A DNA stretch of 64,000 nucleotides from Devosia neptuniae. GTDB taxonomy: Bacteria; Pseudomonadota; Alphaproteobacteria; Rhizobiales; Devosiaceae. Position 1 is the stretch's first letter. Each line of letters begins with the position of its first letter. Location: positions 1 through 64,000 of the forward strand of contig NZ_CP104965.1 of the NCBI RefSeq assembly GCF_025452235.1, in the 5' to 3' direction. Below are positions 18,170 to 26,604 of the stretch, in pieces. The notes under the pieces were generated by a model, which saw nothing but the letters and a program-made list of their open reading frames with translations, was not told where the DNA came from and did no database searches. The position numbers and the translations under genes were made by a program.

Positions 18170-19426
18170 CTACGTCCCCCGCACCCGCGGCCTTGCATCC
18201 TCCAGCAGCAATTCCGTCACCGCCCACACCAGCGCATCCACCCGGTCTGGCGAATGCCCGCCGCTTTTGCCGTCCGCGCCGAAGCCGCACATTTCGTCTT
18301 CCAGCGCCGTCAGCCCCGCCACGTGCCGCACCAGCCCACGCCCATAAAGCGCGGCCACCGGCTCCGCCCGCAGCCATTTGCTCCGCGTGGCCCGCACCGC
18401 ACGCACCGGCACATTGACGTCAATCTGCTCGATTACCGATTGGACCAGGTCCCCGCCCTGATTGACCTCGACCACGATGGCATCGGCCTTGTGGGCATGA
18501 AACGCCTCCACCGCCCGCCGCGCCCAGGCCAAGGGCGCCGCCGGCTTGAGCGTACGATCCTCCAATATCACCGCGCCGTCGCCCACCCGTCCGGCCACGA
18601 TAATCCCGCACGCATCGGACTTGGCCGTCCCCGTCACCGGGGGATCGACCGCCACCACAATGCGTTCAGGCACCACGCCTGTTACCGGCGCAAACATGTG
18701 TCGCTGCCACAGCGCATCGGGCAGGTCCTCGATCAATTCGCCATCGAGTTCCTGCCGCCCCAGCACCGAGCCGCGATAGCGCCCGACAATGGCATCGAGA
18801 AATTGCGGCGCCAATTGCGCCCGATTCTCCGCCGTCGCCATGCGGGTCACCATTGTTTCCGGGTCGCCCAGCAGCCGCCTGAGCAGCCGCGTCGGTTTGG
18901 GCGTCGTCGTGGCCAATTGCTGCGGCCGATCACCCAGCCGCAGGCCGAATTGCAGCATGTCCCAGGCCTCTTCCGCCCGTGGCCACTTGGCTATTTCATC
19001 ACACCACGCCGCCGCGAATTGCGGCCCCCGGAACCGATCGGGGTCGGACGCCGAAAGAATGCTCGCCTCCACCCCATTGGGCCAGATCAATCGCTGCCCC
19101 TTGAGCACCGGGCGCTCCTTGTCCGAGTGCACATTTAGAATGCCGCTCTCGCCCCGCACCATGATGGAAATGGCCTCGGTCATGGTTTCCGCCACCAGGG
19201 CAATCGGCCCGATCTTGCGGGCCGCCAGGCTCCGCACCCATTCGGCTCCCGCCCTGGTCTTGCCCGAACCGCGCCCGCCCAGCAGCAGCCAGGTGGTCCA
19301 GTCCCCGTCCGGTGGGCGCTGCTTGTCCAGCGCCCAATAATCCCACTCGTAATAGTGTTGCTCCACCTCATCGTCAGATTTGGCGGCAACTTCGGCCAGC
19401 GTCTCAGCGGTTCTTGAACTGGTCAA
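18170..19426 (-). CDS. Large terminase, GTA type (g2)
   Basis: 418 residues from a TTG start. The N-terminal ATPase has Walker A GGRGSGKT (50-57) and Walker B ending FAAAWCDEI (D143/E144). The C-terminal RNase-H-like nuclease has acidic motifs VAVDPP (near 247) and VDALVWA (near 395). The GDWTTWLLLGGRGSGKTRAG block is the form I know from alphaproteobacterial GTA terminases. It would package headful DNA. The ORF itself is intact. It overlaps the upstream small gene by 23 bases. Confidence 0.92.
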   Translation of the reverse strand: MTSSRTAETLAEVAAKSDDEVEQHYYEWDYWALDKQRPPDGDWTTWLLLGGRGSGKTRAGAEWVRSLAARKIGPIALVAETMTEAISIMVRGESGILNVHSDKERPVLKGQRLIWPNGVEASILSASDPDRFRGPQFAAAWCDEIAKWPRAEEAWDMLQFGLRLGDRPQQLATTTPKPTRLLRRLLGDPETMVTRMATAENRAQLAPQFLDAIVGRYRGSVLGRQELDGELIEDLPDALWQRHMFAPVTGVVPERIVVAVDPPVTGTAKSDACGIIVAGRVGDGAVILEDRTLKPAAPLAWARRAVEAFHAHKADAIVVEVNQGGDLVQSVIEQIDVNVPVRAVRATRSKWLRAEPVAALYGRGLVRHVAGLTALEDEMCGFGADGKSGGHSPDRVDALVWAVTELLLEDARPRVRGT

Positions 19427-19820
19427 TGCGCTTGGCCAATTTGTCGCGCAGGTCGGTCATGTCCTTCTTGGTCGCCGGCTCCACATTGGGCTGCGCTGCG
19501 CCAAGCTCGATCAGCTTGTCCAGCGTCTTGACCGACATGCCGAGCACATTGGCCTGTTTTTCGATCGGTTCATTCACCGCCATCTCCAGTCGCCTTACCT
19601 GCTTGTCCAAAACCTTCATCATCAAGGCGATCAGCCCTTCCCGGCGCACCATGCGCGCCCGGGCACTGATCCAGCCCTCCGCCTCCCGCCGATGCCGCAA
19701 CTGTGCCGGCGTAATGCCGTAGCGTTTGCAGATCGTCGCCGGCACAAACTTGCGCCCCTCATATTCTTCGCGAATGGCCGCCCAGTTCGGCGCCGCGCCA
19801 TCCGAGCCCGCGTCATTCAT
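19404..19820 (-). CDS. GTA g1-like small protein (small terminase candidate)
   Basis: 138 residues from the ATG at 19818-19820; an in-frame ATG at 19872-19874 would add 18. It contains a helix-turn-helix-like segment (ICKRYGITPAQLRHRREAEGW, about 37-57) and a basic, helical C-terminal half. It precedes and overlaps the large terminase, where GTA g1/small terminase genes sit. The HTH would bind DNA for packaging. Assigned from position and HTH only. Confidence 0.65.
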   Translation of the reverse strand: MNDAGSDGAAPNWAAIREEYEGRKFVPATICKRYGITPAQLRHRREAEGWISARARMVRREGLIALMMKVLDKQVRRLEMAVNEPIEKQANVLGMSVKTLDKLIELGAAQPNVEPATKKDMTDLRDKLAKRIDQFKNR

Positions 19821-19975
19821 CTCGCTGCCCCGCTGCCGGGCCGGCCTCTCCGCCTGACCCACTTTTCCGACCATGCCTGAACTATAGCTGACCAGCGTGA
19901 CGCGGGGATAAGTTGGATAAGTGGGGGGCCACGGAGACCTCACGCTGGGCCTCCTGCCCAGTCCCCAACCACGGT

Positions 19976-20053
19976 GTCATTCCCGCGAAAGCGGGAACCT
20001 CCGTTTGCCGCACCAAGGAAGAAAACAGAGGTTCCCGCTTTCGCGGGAATGAC
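19976..20053. repeat. Long inverted repeat, family B copy 1
   Basis: Two 26-base arms (19976-20001 and 20028-20053), GTCATTCCCGCGAAAGCGGG and its reverse complement continuing to CCTC/GAGG, separated by 26 bases. Each arm also holds a small internal palindrome (CGCGAAAGCG). A second copy lies at 27372-27450. Dispersed palindromes of this form are common in alphaproteobacterial intergenic DNA. Confidence 0.85.
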
Positions 20054-20113
20054 GCTGGGGGGAAGTGCATCTCGGTTCGTTCAAGTGCTCCGACAGGCCG
20101 GAAGCCCCGATGC

Positions 20114-20256
20114 CATCCCCTCCCCCTTGAGGGGAGGGCTCAGCTTTTCGCTAGCGAAAAGCGGGGGTGGGGGTTCTGCGGCCTCAACAAACTCCATGCC
20201 GGTTGAGAGTTCAGAACCCCCTCCCTCGATCCCTCCCCTCAAGGGGGAGGGAGGCC
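20114..20256. repeat. Composite palindromic repeat, variant copy
   Basis: CCCCTCCCCCTTGAGGGGAGGG, a hairpin AGCTTTTCGCTAGCGAAAAGC and GGGGGTGGGGG, then a mirrored CCTCCCCTCAAGGGGGAGGG unit. It is related to the 16596 and 17981 elements. With the inverted repeat at 19976 and the short unit at 20268 it fills most of the 490-base gap between the GTA cluster and the DUF2147 gene. Confidence 0.7.
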
Positions 20257-20267
20257 CCATGTGCCAC

Positions 20268-20300
20268 GACCTCGTCCTTTGACAAGCTCAGGATGAGGTC
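20268..20300. repeat. Short dispersed palindrome, family C copy 1
   Basis: GACCTCGTCCTTTGACAAGC followed by TCAGGATGAGGTC: an imperfect palindrome whose relatives lie at 25860-25892 and, twice, at 61130-61213. Intergenic only. Confidence 0.75.
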
Positions 20301-20307
20301 TACTGAA

Positions 20308-20340
20308 ACAAAAAAGCCCCGCTCCAACCGGAACGAGGCC
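20308..20340 (-). terminator. Rho-independent terminator of the DUF2147 gene
   Basis: On the minus strand, a GC-rich hairpin (GCCTCGTTCC / GGAGCGGGGC, with G-U pairs) is followed directly by six Ts, 26 bases beyond the stop at 20366. Confidence 0.8.
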
Positions 20341-20365
20341 CAGACCCTCAGCAAACCCACCAATT

Positions 20366-20752
20366 CTACCGCCGGACGAAATCCACATTCTTGCAAGCGA
20401 TCAGCATGCAGCCGGACAATTGCATGCTGTCCTCATCAACCAGCGTGACCGAGCCGTCCACCGTCTGGCCGTCATATTTCACCGTGCCGCGCCATTGGTT
20501 TTCGCCGGCGGGCCGGGCGCCGTTGACCACCAGCTTGTTCAGCATGGCAACATTTTCCGGCTTGCGCGCATCGCGGCGCAGCCAGGTCAGCTTGGCGCAG
20601 ATCTGGGTGCCGTCCCCGCAATAGCTGACGACGAAGCGCGATTCCCCGGTCGTGGTCTGCCAGGTGCCGACCGGCGAGAGGTCCTGCGCAGCGGCGGGCG
20701 CGGCAAGTCCGATGGCCAGGGCCAAGGCAGCGATGGTCTTGAACAAGGTCAT
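20366..20752 (-). CDS. DUF2147-family secreted protein
   Basis: 128 residues from the ATG at 20750-20752. A signal peptide (about 1-22, cut after APAAAQ) is followed by a DUF2147 domain opening with SPVGTWQTTTGES. It also has the late DGSVTLVDEDSMQLSGC and a pair of cysteines near the end. The domain is a small beta-barrel found in many alphaproteobacteria without known function. It stands alone, with its own terminator. Confidence 0.82.
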   Translation of the reverse strand: MTLFKTIAALALAIGLAAPAAAQDLSPVGTWQTTTGESRFVVSYCGDGTQICAKLTWLRRDARKPENVAMLNKLVVNGARPAGENQWRGTVKYDGQTVDGSVTLVDEDSMQLSGCMLIACKNVDFVRR

Positions 20753-20927
20753 GATTGTTCCTCGACATATGTTCATGGCCCGGGCCACAGGGGTCCGCAG
20801 GGCGATGGAATGAAGTGTTGGTCGACCACATGCCAGAGCGGAGCTGAACCGGCCGCAAACTGCTCATTCAGTTTTCATTCATCGCATGGCGAAGGTGTGG
20901 CCGCTGCCTGTCATTCCCGCATGGGAA

Positions 20928-22208
20928 CTATGCCGGAAGCGCAGGTCCGAATTTGCGGGCCGCATCCAGCGCCAGTCCCAGCCCCACGCTGCCCAGCACG
21001 TCGGTGCGCACCAGCTCGGAGGTGGGAAACAGCGCCCGCAGCCGATTGGCAATGGCGGGCACCTGGGTCGAGCCGCCCGTCAGGATCAGGCTGTCGATCT
21101 CGCCCGCATTCACTCCAGCCCGCCGCAAAGTCTCGGCAATGGTTGCTTCAATGCGCGCCACCGAATGCTCCAATGCCTGCGTCAAATCATTGATCGTCAT
21201 GCTGGTTTCCACCTGCCGCTCGCGTACGGCAAACTGGAACGCGGTTTCCGCGGCATCCGACAGTTCGATCTTGGCCGCCTCGACCGCCCCCACCAGCCGG
21301 TGGCCCAGCCGGTCCTCGATCAGCTCGATCATGGTCTCGACCCGCTCGGCCCCCTGCGCTTCGCGCATGGTGCCCCGCAGGTCTCGCAGAGTCTGCGCAT
21401 TATAGAGCCGGTTGATGCGGTGCCAGGTCGAGAGGTCATAATAGGGCGCCACCGGCAGATAGCGCTTGCCGTCCTTGGTCTCGCTGCCAAGCCCCAATTG
21501 CGGCATCACCTTGGCCATGGAAAGCAGCCGGTCAAAGTCCGTACCGCCCACATGCACACCCGCCGTCGACAGAATATCGCGGGCCCGCTCCACCGACCGC
21601 GCCCGCTCGGGCGAGACCCGCACCACCGAAAAGTCCGAGGTGCCGCCGCCAAGGTCGACGATCAGCGCTAGCCGCTCGTCGCTCACCTGCCGCTCGTAAT
21701 CGAGCGCGGCCGCAATCGGCTCATATTGAAAATCGATATTCTGGAAGCCCTGCTTGCGCACCGCGTCTTCAAGCTGGGCCTCCGCCGCCCGGTCAGCCTC
21801 CATATCGTCGTCAACGAAATGCACCGGCCGCCCCACGACCACGTTCTCGACCGGGCCATGCAGGTCCGTCTCGGCCCGCCGCTTCAACTCGGCAATGAAA
21901 ATGCCCAGAATTTCGATGAAGTCATAGCGCCGCCCCTTGACCCGCGTGGTGTCCCCGATCAGCGAGGTGCCCAGCACGCTTTTGAGCGAGCGCATCAGCC
22001 GCCCCTCGCCCCCGGTCACATATTCGGCCACCGCCTGGCGCCCGAAATGCACCAGATTGTCCTCGAAGCTGAAGAACAGCACGCTGGGCATGGTCTGCCT
22101 GCCATCTTCGAGCGGCAGCAGGCGCGGGATGCCATCAGCGCCGACAAAACCCATGGTCGAATTGGACGTGCCAAAGTCGAGGCCGCAAGCAAGGGTCATG
22201 GGAGCCAT
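20928..22208 (-). CDS. Hsp70-family protein, YegD type
   Basis: 426 residues with the actin-like ATPase fold only: phosphate-1 motif CGLDFGTSNST (8-18), phosphate-2 DLGGGTSDFS (about 200) and adenosine motif LILTGGSTQVP (about 370). The C-terminal peptide-binding domain of DnaK is missing, as in YegD-type proteins. It would bind ATP in the cytoplasm; the client is unknown. Monocistronic by position: the neighbours are 175 and 128 bases away and a repeat unit precedes its promoter. Confidence 0.85.
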   Translation of the reverse strand: MAPMTLACGLDFGTSNSTMGFVGADGIPRLLPLEDGRQTMPSVLFFSFEDNLVHFGRQAVAEYVTGGEGRLMRSLKSVLGTSLIGDTTRVKGRRYDFIEILGIFIAELKRRAETDLHGPVENVVVGRPVHFVDDDMEADRAAEAQLEDAVRKQGFQNIDFQYEPIAAALDYERQVSDERLALIVDLGGGTSDFSVVRVSPERARSVERARDILSTAGVHVGGTDFDRLLSMAKVMPQLGLGSETKDGKRYLPVAPYYDLSTWHRINRLYNAQTLRDLRGTMREAQGAERVETMIELIEDRLGHRLVGAVEAAKIELSDAAETAFQFAVRERQVETSMTINDLTQALEHSVARIEATIAETLRRAGVNAGEIDSLILTGGSTQVPAIANRLRALFPTSELVRTDVLGSVGLGLALDAARKFGPALPA

Positions 22209-22288
22209 CCATCATGGGAGAGTGCGCCCAGCGGCGCGAGGGACGGCCCTCATAATGGCTCAACGCCAATGACGCAACCCGGCCTCTT

Positions 22289-22336
22289 CCCTTCTCCCCT
22301 CGTGGGAGAAGGTGCCCGAAGGGCGGATGAGGGGGT
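22289..22336. repeat. Half unit of the composite palindromic repeat
   Basis: CTTCTCCCCTCGTGGGAGAAG followed by GTGCCCGAAGGGCGGATGAG: the right half of the element also present at 27188. It reaches the stop codon of the GGDEF-like gene, so it may act as its 3'-end hairpin. Confidence 0.7.
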
Positions 22337-22990
22337 TCAAGCAGCCTTGCGCCGCTTCTCCTGCGCCGGCCGCAAATCCACCACTTCCAGCCGCCCCATG
22401 CCTTTGCGCTGCGCCTTTTTCAGCGCCTGCGCACCCGCCTCGAAGAATGTCCGGTCGAACGCGCCCTGCGGATTGGTCACCGCCAGCCCGACGCTGACCG
22501 TCACCGTTCCGGCATGGCTTTCCTTATGTGCCAGCCCCTGCCCCCGAATAGCCTTGCTGATTTTCTGCGCCAGCGTGCGCGCCATCAGCACCGGCATATC
22601 CGGCAGCGCCACGACAAACGTCGCGCGCCCCATGCGCAGGCAAGTGTCATCATCATGCGGCAGTGCATCGGCGATGGTCTGCATCACCGTCATCACGCAA
22701 TCATCGGTCGCGCCTTTGCCGTAGCAGGCGAAATATTCGCGATAGCGGTCGATCTCGATCACCAGCAGGCTCATCGACACCCCGGCCTCTGCCGAAGCCT
22801 CCCAGGCCCTGGTCAATTCCTCTTCGATGCGCGCGCCCAGCTTGGGTTTCATGCCGATCTGCCGGGCAATCGCTGCCTGCCCATAAGCCGGCCCGCGCTC
22901 CTGCCGCACCGGCCGCAACGCGCCCAACGCAGTCCGCACCCGGCCCCAGAAATGCTCCGCGCTATCCTTGGCAATCACCGCATCGGTCAT
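22337..22990 (-). CDS. Degenerate GGDEF-domain protein
   Basis: 217 residues from the ATG at 22988-22990. The second half has the GGDEF fold pattern: SLLVIEIDRYREYFACYG (about 75), then LRMGRATFVVALP (about 118-130) where active cyclases have the GGDEF loop, and SVGLAV near 173. The signature is MGRAT and the I-site RxxD is absent, so it is unlikely to make c-di-GMP. It might bind a nucleotide or act by protein contact. A full CtrA-type site stands about 56 bases upstream, suggesting cell-cycle control. Confidence 0.8.
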   Translation of the reverse strand: MTDAVIAKDSAEHFWGRVRTALGALRPVRQERGPAYGQAAIARQIGMKPKLGARIEEELTRAWEASAEAGVSMSLLVIEIDRYREYFACYGKGATDDCVMTVMQTIADALPHDDDTCLRMGRATFVVALPDMPVLMARTLAQKISKAIRGQGLAHKESHAGTVTVSVGLAVTNPQGAFDRTFFEAGAQALKKAQRKGMGRLEVVDLRPAQEKRRKAA

Positions 22991-23045
22991 ATCGTCGCCT
23001 GTCCCGGGCACTAACAACAGCGCCAGCGATCAGGCCACAACATGG

Positions 23046-23061
23046 TTAATCGGTGGTTAAT
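23046..23061 (-). promoter_or_regulatory. CtrA-type binding site upstream of the GGDEF-like gene
   Basis: On the minus strand the sequence reads TTAACCACCGATTAAC, an exact TTAA-N7-TTAAC match to the CtrA consensus, 56-71 bases upstream of the ATG at 22990. A further TTAA half site follows nearby with non-consensus spacing. Confidence 0.6.
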
Positions 23062-23091
23062 ACTTATGGTTAAGCAAGTATTGCCGAAAGT

Positions 23092-23547
23092 CTAAAGTCC
23101 CTCCGGTGGCTCCCATTCCGGCCAGTCCACCGCATGCTCTTCCCAGGTATCGGGCTCGACTTCGGTCTCGAGGAACGTTCGCCCGGACACCGACACGCCC
23201 ACATCCACCACCGTTTGCGGATCGCCCGACACCAGCGGATGCCACCAGGCTAGGCCCTTGCCTTCGGCGATGCGGCGATAGGCGCAGGTGGTGGGGATCC
23301 ACTTGATCTCGGTGACATTTTGCGGCGTCAGCTTGATGCAATCGGGCACCTTGGCCTGCCGCCCCGGATAGTCGGTGCAATGGCAGCTATCGCCGTCCAA
23401 AAGCTTGCAGCGCACATCCGAGGTGATCAGGATGCCGGTATCTTCATCCTCGAGCTTGATCAGGCAGCAGCGCCCGCAGCCGTCGCAGAGGGATTCCCAC
23501 TCCGCTTCGCTCATCTGCTCGAGTGTTTTTTCTTCCCAAAAGGCCAT
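23092..23547 (-). CDS. YcgN-family cysteine cluster protein (UPF0260)
   Basis: 151 residues. It contains the family cysteine set: [15 protein letters not shown] (about 20-34), [17 protein letters not shown] (about 47-63), PDCIKL and TTCAYRR. The arrangement suggests metal or Fe-S binding; the function is unknown. Length is typical. It is divergent from the penicillin-binding protein gene with 136 bases between them. Confidence 0.9.
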   Translation of the reverse strand: MAFWEEKTLEQMSEAEWESLCDGCGRCCLIKLEDEDTGILITSDVRCKLLDGDSCHCTDYPGRQAKVPDCIKLTPQNVTEIKWIPTTCAYRRIAEGKGLAWWHPLVSGDPQTVVDVGVSVSGRTFLETEVEPDTWEEHAVDWPEWEPPEGL

Positions 23548-23683
23548 CTTAACCTGACATGCGGCATGGTGTTGCCGGTTCGCTCTTATACGCCATTATT
23601 GGCAATCATATTCCAGCGATTGAGTTGCATTCAGCGCTTTGGCCAGACAATTGTCCGCCAGAGGCGCAGCCGGGGACCAAGCG

Positions 23684-25840
23684 GTGCAGGATCCGTTCTA
23701 CACGAAAGACAAGCGGCCCAGGAAGTCGTCCATGCTGGCGGCCGATGCGTGGCTGGATTCCTCGCTTTACGACTTCTGGCAGGGCCTGGGCCGGGGCTGG
23801 ACCAAGTTCCAGGACATCATGTCGGTGTTCCGCGTCACCGGTATCAAACGCTTCTTCGTCGAAATTTTGTCCGACGCCTTCACTTTCGGCGCTATCGGCG
23901 CGGTGCTGATGACGGCGCTCGCCCTGCCCGCCTTCGACGCCACCGCCTCGGGCGAGTATAACAAGGCCGAAAACTATTCCGTAGTGTTCCTCGATCGCTT
24001 CGGCACCGAGATTGGCCGCCGCGGTATCCGCTCGGACGATTCCGTGGCCCTCAAGGACATGCCCGATTACCTGATCAAGGCCACGCTTTCGACCGAAGAC
24101 CGCCGCTTTTACGATCATTTCGGCATCGACGTCGTGGGCACTTTGCGCGCCCTGATGAGCAATGCCTCAGGCGACGCCTCCACCCAGGGCGGCTCCTCGA
24201 TCACCCAGCAGCTGGCCAAGAACCTCTTCCTCTCTTCCGAGCGCACCATCGAGCGGAAGATCATCGAGGCCTTCCTCGCGGTGTGGCTCGAATGGCATTA
24301 TTCCAAGGACGAAATCCTCAAACTCTATTTTGACCGCGCCTATATGGGCGGCGGCAATTTCGGCGTCGTTGCCGCCGCCGATTATTATTTCGGCAAGAAG
24401 GTGCAGGACATCAATCTGGCCGAAGCCGCCATGCTGTCGGGTCTGTTCAAGGCCCCCACCCGCTATGCCCCGCACGTTGACCTCGCCGCCGCCCGCGGCC
24501 GGGCCAATCTCGTGCTCTCCAACATGGTCGCCGCCGGCTTCCTCACCGAGGGTCAGGTCACCGCCGCCCGCCGCCATCCGGCCACCCCGGTCGATCGCAC
24601 CGCCGACGCCAATTCGCCGAATTACTTCCTCGATTGGGCGTTCGAGGAATCCAAGAAGATCATCGAAACCACCCGCCACGCCTCCAACAATTTCGTGGTC
24701 CGCACCACGATCGACACCACGCTGCAGAAATATGCCGAGGAGGCCGTCACCTCCACCGTGCGCGAAAACGGCGAGCAATATGACGTGTCGCAGGCCGCCA
24801 TGGTGGTCACCGACACTGGCGGGGCCGTGCGCGCCATGGTGGGCGGCACGGACTATGGCAAAAGCCAGTTCAATCGCGCGATCGTTTCCACCCGCCAGCC
24901 CGGCTCGGCCTTCAAGGTCTTCGTTTATGCCGAGGCCATGGAACAGCTCGGCCTCAAGCCGACCGATACCATCACCGACCGCCCGGTCTGCATCGGCGAT
25001 TGGTGCCCGCAGAATTACGGCCGCAATTACAAGGGCACCGTGACGCTGCAAAGCGCCCTGGCCCAATCGCTCAATACCGTCGCCGTGACCCTCTCGATCA
25101 AGACCGGCCGCGATCCCATTGCCGCGCTCAGCCACCGCATGGGCCTGCGCGCCGATTACCCCGTCACCCGCTCGCTGGCGCTGGGCGTCGCCTCGGTGTC
25201 GGTGCTGGACATGGCCTCGTCTTATGCGGTGCTGGCCAATGACGGCCTCAAAACCCCGGCCTATGGCATTACCCGCATGGCAACGCTCAATGGCGAATTG
25301 GTGTTCGAGGCCGATCCGAACGCCCCGCGCGAACGCCTGCTCAGCGAAACCACCGTGGCCGGCATGAATTCCATGCTGCGCGGCGTGGTCACTGGCGGCA
25401 CCGGCCGCCGTGCCGATGTGCCCGGCGTGCCGGTCGTCGGCAAATCGGGCACGACCTCATCCTATCGCGATGCCTGGTTCTGCGGCTTTACCGGCAATTA
25501 CGTCGCCGCCGTCTGGTTCGGCAATGACGATTACCACCCCACCAAGACCCTGACCGGGGGCACCCTGCCCGCCATCGCCTGGCAGAAATTCATGGCCTAT
25601 GCCCACACCAATATCGACATCAAGCCGGTCTTCGGCGTCGATTTCGTCCCCACCCAGACCGTGGTTGCCGCGGCCGACCCGGCCGAGGAGCAGGTCGAAG
25701 TCGCCCAGCGCCCGCCAACCCTCACCCCCGCCGCTGCCCGCAAACTGCTCGACCTGGCCGGCCTGTTCCGGGGCGAACTCCGCGCCGCCACACCGATCAA
25801 CAACCAGGCAGCCGTGCCCGGGTCGAGCGCGGGGCTGTAA
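23684..25840 (+). CDS. Bifunctional penicillin-binding protein 1A-type (transglycosylase/transpeptidase)
   Basis: 718 residues from the GTG at 23684; a TTG 45 bases upstream and an ATG at 23731 are alternatives. A cytoplasmic N-terminus is followed by a membrane helix (about 62-85) and a GT51 glycosyltransferase domain, with catalytic E138 in STEDRRFYDH and GGSSITQQLAKNLF. The transpeptidase has S408xxK411 (QPGSAFK), an SLN motif (AQSLNT) and KSGTT. It polymerises and cross-links peptidoglycan in the periplasm. No OB-like insert is obvious between the domains, so it is shorter than classic PBP1A. Neighbours give no operon. Confidence 0.92.
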   Translation: MQDPFYTKDKRPRKSSMLAADAWLDSSLYDFWQGLGRGWTKFQDIMSVFRVTGIKRFFVEILSDAFTFGAIGAVLMTALALPAFDATASGEYNKAENYSVVFLDRFGTEIGRRGIRSDDSVALKDMPDYLIKATLSTEDRRFYDHFGIDVVGTLRALMSNASGDASTQGGSSITQQLAKNLFLSSERTIERKIIEAFLAVWLEWHYSKDEILKLYFDRAYMGGGNFGVVAAADYYFGKKVQDINLAEAAMLSGLFKAPTRYAPHVDLAAARGRANLVLSNMVAAGFLTEGQVTAARRHPATPVDRTADANSPNYFLDWAFEESKKIIETTRHASNNFVVRTTIDTTLQKYAEEAVTSTVRENGEQYDVSQAAMVVTDTGGAVRAMVGGTDYGKSQFNRAIVSTRQPGSAFKVFVYAEAMEQLGLKPTDTITDRPVCIGDWCPQNYGRNYKGTVTLQSALAQSLNTVAVTLSIKTGRDPIAALSHRMGLRADYPVTRSLALGVASVSVLDMASSYAVLANDGLKTPAYGITRMATLNGELVFEADPNAPRERLLSETTVAGMNSMLRGVVTGGTGRRADVPGVPVVGKSGTTSSYRDAWFCGFTGNYVAAVWFGNDDYHPTKTLTGGTLPAIAWQKFMAYAHTNIDIKPVFGVDFVPTQTVVAAADPAEEQVEVAQRPPTLTPAAARKLLDLAGLFRGELRAATPINNQAAVPGSSAGL

Positions 25841-25859
25841 ACTCTGCCGATGCTTGAGA

Positions 25860-25892
25860 GACCTCATGGTGAGCCTGTCGAACCACGAGGTC
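25860..25892. repeat. Short dispersed palindrome, family C copy 2
   Basis: GACCTCATGGTGAGCCTGTC followed by GAACCACGAGGTC. It matches the units at 61130-61213 almost base for base, just after the penicillin-binding protein stop. Confidence 0.75.
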
Positions 25893-26028
25893 GCGCGAGT
25901 GGAGGCATGTGTGCCCCCAATCGCGCCTTTCCCCCATCCGGCCCCGTTGCTATAGCCATACCAGCCAATCCCCGCGTCGAGGTCACCCCGCAATGCCGAT
26001 TCCCGCCCCCTCGAACTCCTGACCGCCA

Positions 26029-26604
26029 TTGCGTTTCGTCATTCACCTCCTGCTGATGATTGCAGTCGCCCTGGGCATCGGCTTTGGCCTGTCCTGGTAT
26101 GCGCTCAATGACGGACGCTTGTTCGGCGGCGCGCAGATCGGTCCCTGGAGCGCCTGGCCCGATGTTGGTTCCGCCCAGCCCAATCCCTATACGCGCGCCC
26201 ACCTGGCCCGCGCGGCATCGCTGCAATTGGGCCTCAGCGAAGGCATCCAGTTTACTGCCACCGCCGACAGCGCCGGCGAACCGCTCACCCGCAATTGCAC
26301 CTATCATTTAGGGGGCACGACGCCCCTCGCCACCTTCTGGACGCTCTATGCGGTGGATAGCGGCGGCATCAATATCGCTGCGCCCGACGGCCAGGCCGCC
26401 ATCCGCTCGGATAGCCTTGCCCGCGCCAATGACGGCGCCATAACACTCAATGTCGGCACCCGCCTCATGCCCGGCAATTGGCTCGAACTCACCGGCACCG
26501 GCCCGTTCAGCCTGGTGCTGACCCTTTACGACACCACGGTCTTCTCCGGCCTCAACGGCAGCACCAATAATATGCCCGTCATCGAGCGGGAGGATTGCGC
26601 ATGA
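26029..26604 (+). CDS. DUF1214-domain membrane-anchored protein
   Basis: 191 residues from a TTG start (LRFVIHLLL). One N-terminal hydrophobic helix (about 2-22) anchors a periplasmic DUF1214 domain: SLQLGLSEGIQFTA, CTYHLGGTTP, AATFW-like TLYAVD, and LTLYDTTVFSG. In many bacteria DUF1254 and DUF1214 occur in one longer protein. Here they are two coupled genes: its stop overlaps the ATG of the next gene (ATGA). Function unknown. Confidence 0.82.
   Translation: MRFVIHLLLMIAVALGIGFGLSWYALNDGRLFGGAQIGPWSAWPDVGSAQPNPYTRAHLARAASLQLGLSEGIQFTATADSAGEPLTRNCTYHLGGTTPLATFWTLYAVDSGGINIAAPDGQAAIRSDSLARANDGAITLNVGTRLMPGNWLELTGTGPFSLVLTLYDTTVFSGLNGSTNNMPVIEREDCA

Noticed and set aside
14389..19138. Several plus-strand open frames of 360-560 codons across the GTA region
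   Set aside because: They oppose genes with clear family motifs, run through repeat elements and give Arg/His/Pro-rich translations.
13735..19820. Interpretation as an ordinary prophage
   Set aside because: No integrase, repressor, replication or attachment-site repeats, and gene order and terminase type match GTA.
22337..22990. Active diguanylate cyclase
   Set aside because: The GGDEF loop is MGRAT, lacking the catalytic glycines and acidic residue.
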